Below the pieces are notes generated by a model, which was not told the DNA's origin, did not search any database, and was given only the letters and a program-made list of their open reading frames with translations. A stretch of DNA of 64,000 bases from Mycobacterium sp. IS-3022. Its GTDB lineage: Bacteria > Actinomycetota > Actinomycetes > Mycobacteriales > Mycobacteriaceae. Both the position numbers and the translations under genes were made by a program. Of the stretch, positions 40,215 to 50,027 are shown one piece after another (position 1 is the first letter of the stretch; each line of letters opens with the position of its first letter). The DNA lies in contig NZ_LQIN01000009.1 in assembly GCF_001500065.1 (NCBI RefSeq), forward strand, positions 1-64,000, given 5' to 3'.

Positions 40215-42605
40215 CTACTCCGAGCGCCACAGCCGCCGACGCTCTCCCAGCACCGCCCCCTGCGCCCACCAGATCGCCTCGACAGCGGCCGCAGCCACCA
40301 CGCCGATACCCAACGCGATCGATGTCGTCTTGACGTTCGAGATGTCCAGCATGAACACCTCTTGCGCCATCGGGATCGAGAAGATCACCACGTAGGCCAG
40401 ACCCGATACCGCGACCAGCGCGACCCGCCACCACTGGTAGGGCCGCGCCACCACGGCGAGCACCCAGATCGCAGCGACCAGCAGCGTGATCAGCGCCGCG
40501 GTCGACGCCTGAGTCTGCTCCACCGGCGTGGCCTCGCGCCCCTGGTACGCGACCAGGTAGGAGGTGAACGTCGCGACTCCGACCACCAGCCCCGACGGCA
40601 GCGCCGCCGTCATCACCCGGCGCACGAACCCCGGGTGTGCGCGCTCGTTGTTCGGCGCCAGCGACAGGATGAACGCCGGGATGCCGATCGTGAACCATGC
40701 CGCGATCGTGACGTGGATCGGCTGGAACGGAAACAGCAGCGGGTCGGTGTCGAAGAACTTGGAAGACAAGCCGCCAATTCCCACGAAGACCGCCAGCAGC
40801 ACCGAGTACACCGTCTTGGTGAGGAACAGGTTCGAGACGCGTTCGATGTTGCCGATCACCCGCCGGCCCTCCCCGACCACGTACGGCAGAGTGGCGAACT
40901 TATTGTCCAGCAACACGATTTGCGCCACCGCGCGCGACGCCGAGCTGCCCGAGCCCATCGCGACGCCGATGTCGGCGTCCTTCAGCGCGAGCACGTCGTT
41001 GACCCCGTCGCCGGTCATCGCGACCGTGTGCCCGCGTGACTGCAGGGCATGCACCATGGCCCGCTTCTGGTCGGGGCGGACCCGGCCGAACGTGGTGTAC
41101 TCCTCCAGGGTGTCGGCCAGGGCGTCGGGTGCATCGGGCAACCGACGGGCGTCCATCGTCTCGCCGTGCAAGCCGAGCGACCCGGCCACCGCCCCGACCG
41201 AGACGGCGTTGTCGCCGGAGATGACTTTGATCGAGACCTTCTGCGAGGCAAAGTATTCCAGCGTGTCGTGCGCATCGGGACGGATGCGCTGCTCCAATAC
41301 CACCAGCGCGGCCGGCGTGACCCGGCCGGGTGCGTCCGGGTGGTCGACCGGCAAGTCGCCGGCGCCCAGCAGCAGCACACGCAGACCTGCGGCGCCGATC
41401 TGCTCGGCCTGTTCGGCGACCGGCGACCCGGGCGCGAGCAGCACGTCGGGAGCGCCGATCACCCAGTTGCCGTGCTCGCCGTACGAGGCGCCGCTCCACT
41501 TGGTGGCCGACTTGAACGGCGCGACGGCGGTCGCGGTCCAGCCCGGCGGCATCCTGTACGCCTCGCCGATGGCCTGCATGCTCGCGTTCGGCCGTGGGTC
41601 GTCGGCGGCGAGCTGGGCCAGGATGTTGCCGACGTCGATCTCGTCGAGCCGTCGCAGATCCGCGACCCGCATACCGTTCTCGGTCAGCGTGCCGGTCTTG
41701 TCGGCGCAGACCACGTCGACGCGGGCCAGGCCTTCTATCGCGGGTAGTTCGTTGACCAGACACTGCCTACGGCCCAGCCGGATCACCCCGACGGCGAACG
41801 CGAGCGACGTCATCAGCACCAGGCCCTCGGGGACCATCGGCACCAGCGCGCCCACCATCCGCAGCACCGACTCGCGCCAATCCGCATCGGTGGTGAACAA
41901 CTGGGTGTAGATGATCAGCAGCCCGGCCGGGATCAGCAGGTAGGTGATGAACTGCAGGATCTTGTTGATCCCGCTGCGCAGTTCGGAGTTCACCAAGGTG
42001 AACCTGCTGGCCTCTTCGGCGAGCTTGGCCGCGTACGCTTCCCGGCCGACCTTGGTGGCGCGGTAGGCACCGCTTCCGGCGACGACGAAACTGCCCGACA
42101 TCACCGTATCGCCGGGATCTTTCGCGATCGGGTCGGCTTCCCCGGTGAGCAGTGACTCGTCGACCTCGAGGTTGGCCTCCTCGACGATCTCGCCGTCGAC
42201 GACGATCTGGTCGCCGGGGCCGAGTTCGATGATGTCGTCGAGCACCACCTCAGCGGGTGACACCGCCCTGGTGCCGGACTGCCTGCGCACCAACGGTTTT
42301 GCCTGCCCGACGATCGCAAGTTTGTCCAGGGTCTGCTTGGCCCGCACCTCCTGGATGATGCCGATCGCGCTGTTGGCGATGATCAGCAACCCAAACGCGC
42401 CGTTGATCACCGATCCTGTCGACAGCACGATGAGCAACAGGACGCCGAGGATCGCGTTGATGCGGGTGAACACGTTGGCCCGCACGATGTCGGAAACGCT
42501 GCGCGCGGCCCGCGTCGGCACATCGTTGGTCTTGCCGTCGGCGACGCGTTGGGCGACTTCAGAGTCGGTCAGCCCGGCGGCCTGCATCTCGGGGGTGGTT
42601 GTCAC
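40215..42605 (-). CDS. ctpE: P-type cation ATPase CtpE
   Basis: 796-aa P-type ATPase, the size of M. tuberculosis CtpE (797 aa). The phosphorylation motif is [12 protein letters not shown] (D302), the actuator has LLTGEADP (154-157 TGEA), membrane helix 4 has PEGL (259-262), and the hinge is [20 protein letters not shown]. Eight to ten membrane helices are visible. CtpE mediates Ca2+ uptake in mycobacteria. GTG start overlaps the stop of the serine-hydrolase gene by 4 nt. Its neighbours follow the Rv0906-Rv0910 order. Confidence 0.93.
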   Translation of the reverse strand: MTTTPEMQAAGLTDSEVAQRVADGKTNDVPTRAARSVSDIVRANVFTRINAILGVLLLIVLSTGSVINGAFGLLIIANSAIGIIQEVRAKQTLDKLAIVGQAKPLVRRQSGTRAVSPAEVVLDDIIELGPGDQIVVDGEIVEEANLEVDESLLTGEADPIAKDPGDTVMSGSFVVAGSGAYRATKVGREAYAAKLAEEASRFTLVNSELRSGINKILQFITYLLIPAGLLIIYTQLFTTDADWRESVLRMVGALVPMVPEGLVLMTSLAFAVGVIRLGRRQCLVNELPAIEGLARVDVVCADKTGTLTENGMRVADLRRLDEIDVGNILAQLAADDPRPNASMQAIGEAYRMPPGWTATAVAPFKSATKWSGASYGEHGNWVIGAPDVLLAPGSPVAEQAEQIGAAGLRVLLLGAGDLPVDHPDAPGRVTPAALVVLEQRIRPDAHDTLEYFASQKVSIKVISGDNAVSVGAVAGSLGLHGETMDARRLPDAPDALADTLEEYTTFGRVRPDQKRAMVHALQSRGHTVAMTGDGVNDVLALKDADIGVAMGSGSSASRAVAQIVLLDNKFATLPYVVGEGRRVIGNIERVSNLFLTKTVYSVLLAVFVGIGGLSSKFFDTDPLLFPFQPIHVTIAAWFTIGIPAFILSLAPNNERAHPGFVRRVMTAALPSGLVVGVATFTSYLVAYQGREATPVEQTQASTAALITLLVAAIWVLAVVARPYQWWRVALVAVSGLAYVVIFSIPMAQEVFMLDISNVKTTSIALGIGVVAAAAVEAIWWAQGAVLGERRRLWRSE

Positions 42606-44185
42606 CTGACGAACGTCCCCTTCTTGAACGTGTCGAAATACTCCAGCACGAGCTTGTTCCCGTCGAACACCGCCGTGGAAACCGTTCCGGGAGGCGCATT
42701 CTCGCTGACGAACTCGAACGTGAACGTGTTACCACTCCAGTGCGTCAGCGGCACATCGAGCTTCGAACCGAGCGCCAACCGCAGCTTGCCGTCCTTCTCG
42801 GCAACCCTCGCCGGTCCCCAGTAGCCATTGACGTACGCGCCGATGTACGACGGGAGCGGCGCCGCCGGTGCGGGATTCGCGGGCGGTTGCTTGCCGACCA
42901 GCGAACCGACGGGCTTCTCCATCTCGGCGAAGACGCCGCTGTACAGCCCGTACCAGTCCTCGCGCACCTCGCCGAACTGCACGAGGTCGGCGAACTGCGC
43001 GGTCAGCGATTCGGGCACGCCCGAGGGCGTGGCGTTGGTGAGCGCGACGATCGCGACGTCGGCCGACGGCAGGATGAGGAAATTCGTTCCGGCGCCGAGT
43101 TCGAACGCGCCGGAGTGGCTGATCTCCATGCGGGCCGCCGAGGTGGCTCCGACGTTGAAGCCGAAACCGTAGAAACCCGATCGCATCGCGGGTTCGGTCG
43201 CCCGGCTGGACACGACCTGCGGGGTGAGCGCGGCCAGCAGCGCTTTCGCGTCGACGATCTGCTTACCCTGGTGGTTACCGTCGGCCAACATCATCGCCAG
43301 CCAGCGGGTCATGTCGTTGACCGACGAACTCGCCCCGCCCGCAGGCGCTTCCGCGTCGGCGTCGCGCACGTAGGACGGTTCGTAGCGATCGTCGACGTGG
43401 ATGTGGCCGACGGCGCGGTTTGCGCTGGCCTCGTAGTCGGTGAACCGGTAGCTCGTCGCCGCCATCCCGAGCGGATCGAACAGCACCTCGTCGGCCAGCA
43501 GCTCCCACGGCTTGTTGGCGTTCACCGCGACCGCCTCGGCGCCCGCGGTGAACCCGAAGTTGGTGTAGGCGTAGGAGACCCGGAACGGATCCAACGGCAG
43601 CTGACGTAGCCGCTCGAGCACCTGCCTGCGGTCGAAGCCGAGGTCCTCGAGCGTGTCGCCGGCGTGGTCGGGCAGCCCGGAGCGGTGCGACATCATGTCC
43701 CCGACACTGACCATCGGCGTCACCGCTCGATCCGACAACGCGAACCACGGCAGCTCGGAGACGATCGGGGTGTCCCAGCTGATCGCGTTCACGCCGACCT
43801 GGCGGGCGACGACCGTCGCCGTCAACGACTTGGACACCGAGGCGAGCTGGAAGACGGTGTCGGCGTCGACTCGGTTCTGCTCGCCGCCCGCGCCTTTGAC
43901 GTCCTTGACCCCGAACCCCTTCGCGTACACGGTTTTCCCGCGGTGCACGACGGCCACGGCCATGCCGGGAATGCCCGATTTCTTCATCAGGTCCTCGGCC
44001 ATGCCGTCGAGCTGCGCGACGGCGTTGTCCACCGCGTTCTCCGGCAGCGGCATCGCGGGCACCAACGGGGGCGGGACGTCGGGCCGCGCAGTCGACGGTG
44101 CGGGTGGCCCTGGTTCAGCCGGCTCCGCCGCGCAACCCGCGACGAGCAGCAGCCCCACGACGGCCGCCCTGGCCAGTGCGTTCAT
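42602..44185 (-). CDS. Serine beta-lactamase/penicillin-binding-like lipoprotein (Rv0907-like)
   Basis: 527-aa class C beta-lactamase/DD-peptidase fold. A lipoprotein signal with lipobox VAGC (Cys18) points to an envelope location. SxxK is SVSK (S116/K119) and YxN is YTN (207-209). From about residue 430 a beta-rich C-terminal domain follows ([20 protein letters not shown]). It may hydrolyse an ester or peptide in the cell wall; antibiotic hydrolysis is not implied. The order with ctpE and the MBL protein equals Rv0906-Rv0908. Confidence 0.88.
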   Translation of the reverse strand: MNALARAAVVGLLLVAGCAAEPAEPGPPAPSTARPDVPPPLVPAMPLPENAVDNAVAQLDGMAEDLMKKSGIPGMAVAVVHRGKTVYAKGFGVKDVKGAGGEQNRVDADTVFQLASVSKSLTATVVARQVGVNAISWDTPIVSELPWFALSDRAVTPMVSVGDMMSHRSGLPDHAGDTLEDLGFDRRQVLERLRQLPLDPFRVSYAYTNFGFTAGAEAVAVNANKPWELLADEVLFDPLGMAATSYRFTDYEASANRAVGHIHVDDRYEPSYVRDADAEAPAGGASSSVNDMTRWLAMMLADGNHQGKQIVDAKALLAALTPQVVSSRATEPAMRSGFYGFGFNVGATSAARMEISHSGAFELGAGTNFLILPSADVAIVALTNATPSGVPESLTAQFADLVQFGEVREDWYGLYSGVFAEMEKPVGSLVGKQPPANPAPAAPLPSYIGAYVNGYWGPARVAEKDGKLRLALGSKLDVPLTHWSGNTFTFEFVSENAPPGTVSTAVFDGNKLVLEYFDTFKKGTFVR

Positions 44186-44203
44186 GAGGTGAACCGTAAC
44201 CGG

Positions 44204-45322
44204 TCAGAGCCGCCACCACGGGTCGTTGAGCGGTGACCCGTCCCGATACACCCGCTGCCCCGGCTTCGGCACCGCGACCTGCACGTTCTCCGCGTCCGCG
44301 GCCCGCAGCAGCCGCTCCACCGGTTCCGCCCACGGGTGCGGGGCGAGCCGGAAGGTCGCCCAGTGGATCGGCACCAGCAGACCGTTGTCCGCCTCGGCGA
44401 CGTCGAGGTGCGCCCGCACCGCGTCCTCGGGATTCATGTGGATGTCCGGCCACGCCGGGTGGTAGGCGCCGACCGGCAGCAGCGTCAGGTCGAACGGTCC
44501 GTGGTCCATCCCGATCTGACCGAAACTCTTGGTGTAGCCGGTGTCGCCGCCGAAGAACGCGCGGTGCCGGGGCCCGATGATCACCCACGACGCCCACAGC
44601 GTGGTGTTACGGGAGAACAGGCGCCCGGAGAAATGTCGCGCCGGGGTGCAGACCAAGGTGAGGTCGGCGATGGTGTGGCTTTCGTTCCAGTCGAGTTCGA
44701 CGATCCGGCTCTCCGGTATCCCCCACTTGCGCAGGTGCGCGCCGATGCCGAGCGGCACCACGAACGGCGCGCGCTGGGTTCGCGCCAGCCCGATGATCGT
44801 CTCCATGTCGAGGTGGTCGTAGTGGTCGTGGCTGATGACGATGGCGTCGACGGCGGCCAGCGCCTCCAGCGGCACGGGCACCTCGTGCATGCGTTCGGGT
44901 CCGACGGTCTGCGAGGGTGAGCACCGGCGACTCCACACCGGGTCGGCCAGCACGCGGTAGCCGTCGAGTTCGACGAGCGCCGAGGAATGACCGAACCAGC
45001 ACGTCGACAACTGCTCAGCCGCCGGGTCGGTCGGCGAGGGGGTGACGACGGGAATGGGCCCGGCCGGCTTGGTGGCACCGCGGGAGCCGACCAACTCGCG
45101 CACCAGCAGTCGCTGTTGCTCCTGGTCGATGCTCATCATCGACGCCGGTTCGAGGTTGATGAACACGCCGTCGCGGTAGTTCGGGGAGCGCCGGGCGACC
45201 GGTTCGATCTCTGCGGGCGAGGCGCCCAGCGCGGCGGGCGCGCCACGCAGTGCCCGCAGCACCCAACCGCCGGCCAGCAGCGAGGCCGTACCGAAGCCGA
45301 TGCGCAGCGCTCCGCGGATCAT
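44204..45322 (-). CDS. Metallo-beta-lactamase-fold hydrolase, NAPE-PLD-like (Rv0906-like)
   Basis: 372-aa protein. Hydrophobic residues 8-25 may anchor it in the membrane. The MBL metal motif is SHDHYDHLD, preceded by CWFGHSSALVELDG and followed by FGGDTGYTKSF and PIHWATFRL, the layout of N-acyl-phosphatidylethanolamine phospholipase D-like enzymes (PF12706 type). M. tuberculosis Rv0906 is the matching gene, reported to have phosphodiesterase or beta-lactamase-like activity. ATG 45322 overlaps the echA6 stop by one base. Confidence 0.87.
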   Translation of the reverse strand: MIRGALRIGFGTASLLAGGWVLRALRGAPAALGASPAEIEPVARRSPNYRDGVFINLEPASMMSIDQEQQRLLVRELVGSRGATKPAGPIPVVTPSPTDPAAEQLSTCWFGHSSALVELDGYRVLADPVWSRRCSPSQTVGPERMHEVPVPLEALAAVDAIVISHDHYDHLDMETIIGLARTQRAPFVVPLGIGAHLRKWGIPESRIVELDWNESHTIADLTLVCTPARHFSGRLFSRNTTLWASWVIIGPRHRAFFGGDTGYTKSFGQIGMDHGPFDLTLLPVGAYHPAWPDIHMNPEDAVRAHLDVAEADNGLLVPIHWATFRLAPHPWAEPVERLLRAADAENVQVAVPKPGQRVYRDGSPLNDPWWRL

Positions 45323-46056
45323 CAGGCGCCCTGGAACCTCGGTGGACGCTTCTCGATGCGGGCGACCTGCGCCTCGATGACGTCCTGGCTGGCCCACGCT
45401 TTGTCGAACAGTTCCTGGTGTTCGGGCCACGGGTCCTCGTAGGCGCCGTCGTCGTTGAGCACCCGCTTGGCGTGCTGCAGCGCCAGCGGCGCGAACCCGG
45501 CGATCTCGGCGGCCCAGGCCTGGGCATCGGCGAGGGTGCCGATGCGGTTGGCCATCCCGGTCTGCAGCGCAGCGTCGGCGGTGAGCCGCTCGGCAGCCAG
45601 CAACATGCCTCGCGCCCGGCCGGCCCCCACCAGTGAGGTCAGCCGCCGGATGCTCCAGTTGTCCAGCGCCAGGCCGTATTTGGCGACGGGAAACTGGAAG
45701 TACGCATCGGGTGCGACGACGCGCAGGTCGCAGATCATCGAGAGGATGACCCCGGCCCCGATCGCGGGTCCGTTGATCGCGCCGATCACCGGCACGGGTG
45801 CCTTGTCGATCGCGATGTTCAGGTCCTTGGCTTTGTCGGGTAACTGCTCGGCGACGCCCGAAGGGTCGGAGAGGTCGGCGCCTGCGCTGAAGACATGGCC
45901 CGCACCGGTGAGCACGATCGCGCGGACGTCTTCAGCCGCGGCCATCTCGACCGCATCGCGTAGGGCATCGACCAGTTCGACGTTCAGCGCGTTGCGTCGC
46001 TCGGCGCGTTGCATCTCCAGGGTCATCACGTGGCCGTCGCGGGTGACACCAATCAT
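45322..46056 (-). CDS. echA6: EchA6-like crotonase-fold acyl-CoA-binding protein
   Basis: 244-aa enoyl-CoA hydratase-fold protein. [30 protein letters not shown] (oxyanion-hole strand) and [20 protein letters not shown] are crotonase motifs. The second active-site segment reads [14 protein letters not shown], without the usual catalytic Glu, in agreement with EchA6 of M. tuberculosis, which binds long acyl-CoAs and feeds mycolate synthesis rather than hydrating. Synteny with accD3 (divergent, 26 nt) and the Rv0906-like gene supports orthology. It heads the minus-strand operon running to 39494. Confidence 0.88.
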   Translation of the reverse strand: MIGVTRDGHVMTLEMQRAERRNALNVELVDALRDAVEMAAAEDVRAIVLTGAGHVFSAGADLSDPSGVAEQLPDKAKDLNIAIDKAPVPVIGAINGPAIGAGVILSMICDLRVVAPDAYFQFPVAKYGLALDNWSIRRLTSLVGAGRARGMLLAAERLTADAALQTGMANRIGTLADAQAWAAEIAGFAPLALQHAKRVLNDDGAYEDPWPEHQELFDKAWASQDVIEAQVARIEKRPPRFQGA

Positions 46057-46070
46057 GCAGCCAGCCTATA

Positions 46071-46076
46071 TACGCT
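46071..46076 (+). promoter_or_regulatory. Candidate -10 placing accD3 transcription at its GTG
   Basis: TACGCT, then 6 nt, then GTG 46083, identical in geometry to 8355-8367. With only 26 nt between the divergent echA6 and accD3 starts, a leaderless transcript is the simplest reading. Confidence 0.4.
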
Positions 46077-46082
46077 GCTCTG

Positions 46083-47552
46083 GTGAGCCGGATCGGTGCC
46101 CTCGAGGTGCGCGACGCCGTGCTGGACCCGGGGTCTTACCGGAGCTGGGACGGCCCACCGCTGGGCGTCGAGGCCAGCGCGGACTACCAGCGGGCGCTCG
46201 CCGCCGCGGCCGCCAAGACGGGGCTGGACGAGTCGGTGGTGACCGGCGAAGGCACGGTGTTCGGTCGCCGGGTTGCTCTGGTGCTGTGCGAGTTCGACTT
46301 CCTGGCCGGCTCCATCGGCGTCGCGGCGGCCGAGCGGATCACCGCGGCGGTACAGCGGGCGACGGCGGAGCGGCTACCGCTGCTGGCGTCGCCCAGTTCG
46401 GGTGGCACCCGCATGCAGGAGGGCACGGTCGCGTTTTTGCAGATGGTGAAGATCGCCGCGGCCGTCGAACTGCACAAGCGTGCCCATCTGCCGTACCTGG
46501 TGTATCTGCGGCACCCCACGACCGGCGGCGTGTTCGCATCCTGGGGTTCGTTGGGGCATGTGACCGGCGCCGAACCGGGCGCGCTGGTCGGTTTCCTGGG
46601 GCCGCGGGTGTACGAGCACCTCTACGGCGAGCCGTTTCCCGAGGGCATCCAGACCGCCGAGAACCTGCACCGACACGGCGTCATCGACGGCGTTGTCCCG
46701 CTCGACGCGGTGCGCACCACGCTGAACCGCGCGTTGAAAGTGCTCGCGGACCCGCCCGACCCGCCGCCGCCGGCGCCGGAGCTCCGGTCCCCGCCGGACG
46801 TGCCGGCGTGGGATTCGGTGGAGGCGTCGCGCCGGCCGGACCGGCCCGGCGTCGGATACCTGCTGCGGCACGGTACGACCGACCGGGTGCTGCTGTCGGG
46901 AACGGGACAGGGTGAGGCGGCGACGACGTTGCTCGCGCTGGCCCGGTTCGGCGGTCAGCCGGCGGTGGTGCTCGGCCAACAGCGCGTGGTCGGCGGGATG
47001 GTCGGGCCGGCGGCACTGCTGGAGGCGCGGCGGGGCATGGCGTTGGCCGAGGGTCTGCAACTGCCGCTGGTGCTCGTCATCGACACCGCCGGACCGGCGT
47101 TGACCGTCGAGGCCGAGCAGGGCGGGCTCGCGGGCGAGATCGCGCGCTGCCTGGCCGAACTGGTCACCTTGGCCACCCCGACGGTGTCGGTGCTGTTGGG
47201 TCAGGGCAGCGGCGGGCCGGCGCTGGCGATGGTGCCGGCCGACCGGGTGCTGGCCGCACTGCACGGCTGGCTGGCCCCGCTACCGCCCGAGGGCGCCAGC
47301 GCGATCGTGTTCCGGGATCTCGACCACGCCGCGGAACTTGCTGCCGCGCAGGGCATTCGGTCGGCCGACCTGCTGCGTGACGGCATCGTCGACGTCGTCG
47401 TGCCCGAACACCCCGACGCCGCCGATGAACCTCTGCAGTTCACGCAGCGGTTGTCGGCGGTGATCGCGAACGAACTGCATTCGCTGCGTTCGGTTCCCGG
47501 CGACGAACGGCTGCAGGTCAGGCTTCGGCGGTACCGGCGGATCGGCCTGTGA
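46083..47552 (+). CDS. accD3: Acyl-CoA carboxylase carboxyltransferase, AccD3-like
   Basis: 489-aa carboxyltransferase with two crotonase-like halves: residues ~30-235 (beta-type; SPSSGGTRMQEGTVAFLQMV, TTGGVFASWGSLGHVTGAEP) and ~265-470 (alpha-type; LVIDTAGPALTVEAEQGGLA). This matches M. tuberculosis AccD3 (Rv0904c, 495 aa). It would transfer CO2 from biotin to an acyl-CoA, but no biotin carboxylase subunit is nearby and its partner is unsettled in the literature. GTG 46083 lacks a Shine-Dalgarno. Confidence 0.88.
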   Translation: MSRIGALEVRDAVLDPGSYRSWDGPPLGVEASADYQRALAAAAAKTGLDESVVTGEGTVFGRRVALVLCEFDFLAGSIGVAAAERITAAVQRATAERLPLLASPSSGGTRMQEGTVAFLQMVKIAAAVELHKRAHLPYLVYLRHPTTGGVFASWGSLGHVTGAEPGALVGFLGPRVYEHLYGEPFPEGIQTAENLHRHGVIDGVVPLDAVRTTLNRALKVLADPPDPPPPAPELRSPPDVPAWDSVEASRRPDRPGVGYLLRHGTTDRVLLSGTGQGEAATTLLALARFGGQPAVVLGQQRVVGGMVGPAALLEARRGMALAEGLQLPLVLVIDTAGPALTVEAEQGGLAGEIARCLAELVTLATPTVSVLLGQGSGGPALAMVPADRVLAALHGWLAPLPPEGASAIVFRDLDHAAELAAAQGIRSADLLRDGIVDVVVPEHPDAADEPLQFTQRLSAVIANELHSLRSVPGDERLQVRLRRYRRIGL

Positions 47553-47604
47553 AGCCGCGGTACAGCGGCGAACTCGTCCGGCCGCCGCGCCACCTACGAA
47601 TGGC

Positions 47605-48309
47605 ATGCTGGAAAACGTGGAAGCCCTGCTTCATTTCGCCGGAAACTTCTGGTGGCTGATATTCCCGCTGGGCGGCGTGATCGGCGGCGGCGTGCGGGCG
47701 GTGGCGGCGGCCAACGAGCGTCGTGCACAACGCCGGCTCGAGCGCTACCGGATAAAGCAGCAGACCAAAGTGGCGCTCGCCGAGGCGTCGGGGCGGGCCC
47801 GTACCGATGAGGCGGCGAACCGGCGTGAGATGACCAAGGTGCTGCAGCGCCACGCGCAGACCGACGCCCGCTGGCTCGACTACGAGATCGACGTCGCCAA
47901 GCTTTTGGATTTCCCGCTCATGACCGACATGCGGGCTCCGCTGACCATCGCATTCCACAAGGCCAGGAGCCATGCGGACCTGCTGCGGCCGGAATCCGTC
48001 GACGACATCCTCGGCGACCGCGGGGCGCAACTCGAGTACCGCGACGCCGTGCACGAGTACGTCGCAGCGTTCGACGTCGCCGAGGCCGACGCGGTTCGCC
48101 GGCGCCGCAGCGACTTCTCGGCCGAGGACCGGATGCGCATCGAACGGGCCCAGAACCTGCTCCGGCTGGCCTCAGACGGCGGGGCGACCTCCGAGGAGCG
48201 CAAGGCCGCCTATGCCCGCGCGCAGAAGGAGCTCGACGGTCTGATCGTGCTGCCCGCGACGACCCGGGCGAGCATCGAACGCAAGATCGCCGGCGAGATC
48301 GAGGCGTAG
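47605..48309 (+). CDS. Membrane-anchored coiled-coil protein, unknown function
   Basis: 234-aa protein. One N-terminal transmembrane segment (about 8-35, FAGNFWWLIFPLGGVIGGGV) is followed by a highly charged, Arg/Ala-rich helical region (AANERRAQRRLERYRIKQQT to about residue 90) likely to form a coiled coil, then a helical domain with DDILGDRGAQLEYRDAVHEY and RMRIERAQNLLRLASDGGAT. It is found widely in mycobacteria without assigned role. It may be transcribed with accD3, 52 nt upstream. Confidence 0.72.
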   Translation: MLENVEALLHFAGNFWWLIFPLGGVIGGGVRAVAAANERRAQRRLERYRIKQQTKVALAEASGRARTDEAANRREMTKVLQRHAQTDARWLDYEIDVAKLLDFPLMTDMRAPLTIAFHKARSHADLLRPESVDDILGDRGAQLEYRDAVHEYVAAFDVAEADAVRRRRSDFSAEDRMRIERAQNLLRLASDGGATSEERKAAYARAQKELDGLIVLPATTRASIERKIAGEIEA

Positions 48310-48315
48310 CCGGCC

Positions 48316-48561
48316 TCAGCCGCCCAGCTCGGAGACCGCGGTGTCGAGTTGGGCTGCCTGCTCGTCGATTTCGTGATCGGACGGCGTCTCGCCGATGCGC
48401 TTCACCAGGTCGTCGCGGGACACGACCTCGAGCGCGCCGCGGTAATCGGCCGACGCGAGCCGGCCGGCGCCGATCACCTCCACGCGACCCTCGATGACCA
48501 CCAGCACGGCGTCCTTCTCTTCGGACCGCAGCAGTGCGCGCACATCCTCGGCCGAGATCAT
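48316..48561 (-). CDS. Small acidic protein, unknown function
   Basis: 81-aa acidic protein: MISAEDVRALLRSEEKDAVL, then VVIEGRVEVIGAGRLASADY and a Glu/Asp-rich tail (SDHEIDEQAAQLDTAVSELG). The pattern of short strand, helix and acidic tail has no recognised motif. There is no good ribosome-binding site before ATG 48561; an overlapping 8-codon frame (ATG 48584 to TGA 48558) precedes it. It converges on the coiled-coil gene with a 6-nt gap. Confidence 0.65.
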   Translation of the reverse strand: MISAEDVRALLRSEEKDAVLVVIEGRVEVIGAGRLASADYRGALEVVSRDDLVKRIGETPSDHEIDEQAAQLDTAVSELGG

Positions 48562-48613
48562 GATTGGTTCCGTCGCTCACTCATGTCCTAGCTATGCCCG
48601 CTGGCCGACCGAT

Positions 48614-49063
48614 CTATGCGACCGCGAGCGCGGCGAGCATCGCCACGCACGTGACGAGGTCGAGCGGCAACCGCACGAGGCTGCGCCGCGTCCAGCGCAC
48701 CGCCGCCGCCTCGTCGACTTCCGCCGGATCGGTCCGCTCGAACGCCATCGCCTTGGGCACGAAGTCGATCAGCGACCACACCCGCATCACCGCGTGGCTG
48801 ACCAGTGCCACCAGCAGCGCGGTTCGCACGTCGGCCTCCTTCCATGCCGCGAAGAGCGCGACGATGAGCAGCACCTCGAACGCCGTGTGCGCGGGGATCC
48901 AGAACCGGCGCCGCGAGATCCCACCGTTGCGGGACTGGATGATCCCCGGCCGCTTGGGCCAGGCCGGGTCGATGACGACGGTTTCGTAGAGTCCTCCTCC
49001 GAGCAGGACGGCGGCCATCAGCGTGGCGGCGGCGATCAGGACGAGCATCGGGGTCCACATCAC
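48614..49063 (-). CDS. Four-helix membrane protein, DUF1772-like
   Basis: 149-aa membrane protein with helices at about 6-24, 60-75, 80-98 and 130-147. The first helix is followed by GGGLYETVVIDPAWPKRPGI, and a conserved-looking loop reads SHAVMRVWSLIDFVPKAMAF. It resembles DUF1772/anthrone-oxygenase-like membrane proteins, whose function in bacteria is unknown. It diverges from the second hsp20 gene across 158 nt. Confidence 0.68.
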   Translation of the reverse strand: MMWTPMLVLIAAATLMAAVLLGGGLYETVVIDPAWPKRPGIIQSRNGGISRRRFWIPAHTAFEVLLIVALFAAWKEADVRTALLVALVSHAVMRVWSLIDFVPKAMAFERTDPAEVDEAAAVRWTRRSLVRLPLDLVTCVAMLAALAVA

Positions 49064-49182
49064 CGCCGATTATTACCGGGCGTCGAGACAGCGCTGTCCG
49101 GTCGGCCCCCGCCACACGACGCGATCGTCGCATCCGGCTTCGTGTGGGGAATATCTCTCTAGATCCGACAAGTTGTGTAAGG

Positions 49183-49204
49183 CAACAGAATTGACTGTCT
49201 GTTG
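49183..49204. promoter_or_regulatory. CAACAG/CTGTTG inverted repeat before the second hsp20
   Basis: CAACAG (49183-49188), 10 nt, CTGTTG (49199-49204), ending 4 nt before the ribosome-binding site GGGAGG. TTGACTG also occurs twice (49191 and 49202). It is neither CIRCE nor the HspR HAIR motif, so this Hsp20 seems to be under different control from the copy at 13915. Confidence 0.4.
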
Positions 49205-49221
49205 ACTGGGAGGTGATGACC

Positions 49222-49647
49222 ATGCTGAAGTACGATCCGCTCTTCCGTGACGTCGATCGGCTCACCCAACAACTGTGGGGCGCCACGATCGCCGGCGCGC
49301 AGTCGTCGGCACCCCTGGACGCGTGGCGCACCGGTGAGGCCTACGTCGTCGAGTTCGATCTGCCCGGAATCGACGCCGACAGCCTCGACGTCGACGTCGA
49401 CAACAACGTCCTGACGGTGCGCGCCGAGCGACCGGAACCCGCCGACACCCGCAACTGGCTGGTCGCCGAGCGACCCCACGGTGTGTTCAGCCGGCAGCTG
49501 TCGTTGGGCAGCGGCATCGATGTCGACAAGATCAGCGCCGACTACCACGACGGTGTCTTGCGACTGACCATTCCCGTCTCGGATACCGCCAAGCCCAAGA
49601 AGGTCGCGGTCACCGCCGGCCGGCAGAAGGCAGCGCTGAACGCGTGA
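49222..49647 (+). CDS. Hsp20-family small heat-shock protein, second copy
   Basis: 141-aa alpha-crystallin-type chaperone: MLKYDPLFRDVDRLTQQLWG, AYVVEFDLPGIDADSLDVDV, and DGVLRLTIPVSDTAKPKKV. ATG 49222 is preferred because GGGAGG lies 8 nt upstream and the protein then aligns at its first residue with the Hsp20 at 13915; GTG 49213 and ATG 49216 would overlap the ribosome-binding site. The ANTAR gene follows after 77 nt. No CIRCE is present. Confidence 0.9.
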   Translation: MLKYDPLFRDVDRLTQQLWGATIAGAQSSAPLDAWRTGEAYVVEFDLPGIDADSLDVDVDNNVLTVRAERPEPADTRNWLVAERPHGVFSRQLSLGSGIDVDKISADYHDGVLRLTIPVSDTAKPKKVAVTAGRQKAALNA

Positions 49648-49724
49648 TCGCGTAGCCGCCCGCGCTCGTCCGCGTGCGCGCCATGCGGGTGGCCGGGCGG
49701 CGTCCACACAGACGGAGTGTCACC

Positions 49725-50027
49725 GTGACCGAGTACCAGGTATCGCAGGACCGGCGGCGCAGCGCCGATCGGATACTCGACACCGCCGAAGGCGTGCTCA
49801 TCGCGCTGCGCCGCTACCACCTGAACCAGGCGTTCTTCGAGTTGGCGCAGACGGCGAAGCGGAACGGAGTCAAGGCGGTCAGCCTCGCCGACGCGCTCGT
49901 CGCGCTGGCCCAGAGGCAGCCGACCGTGGATTGTGAGCCGCGCGCCGTTGACGTCGCGCGGGAAACGTGGGGACACCTTCTCGACGGTGCGAAGGACGGC
50001 GATGACACTATCGGCACATGGCTGTGA
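49725..50027 (+). CDS. Stand-alone ANTAR-domain protein
   Basis: 100-aa protein with an ANTAR RNA-binding three-helix module at about 18-63 (LDTAEGVLIALRRYHLNQAF, ELAQTAKRNGVKAVSLADAL). No GAF or receiver domain is attached. The residues after it are a short polar tail (DDTIGTWL at the end). GTG 49725 has GACGGAG 7 nt upstream. It overlaps the epoxide hydrolase start by 10 nt. It may act as an RNA antiterminator or pair with another sensor. Confidence 0.8.
   Translation: MTEYQVSQDRRRSADRILDTAEGVLIALRRYHLNQAFFELAQTAKRNGVKAVSLADALVALAQRQPTVDCEPRAVDVARETWGHLLDGAKDGDDTIGTWL

Noticed and set aside
39257..40333. Plus-strand open frame across the gap and opposite the toxin-antitoxin pair
   Set aside because: No ribosome-binding site, composition typical of an antisense shadow, and it runs through the well-supported SRPBCC and antitoxin genes.
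48558..48584. Eight-codon leader ORF overlapping the start of the small acidic protein
   Set aside because: It has no proper ribosome-binding site (AGGAC abuts the ATG), so it is noted only in the gene entry.
49141..49221. Possible HspR HAIR or CIRCE element before the second hsp20
   Set aside because: Neither CTTGAGT-N7-ACTCAAG nor TTAGCACTC-N9-GAGTGCTAA is present; only a CAACAG/CTGTTG repeat is seen and is reported as such.
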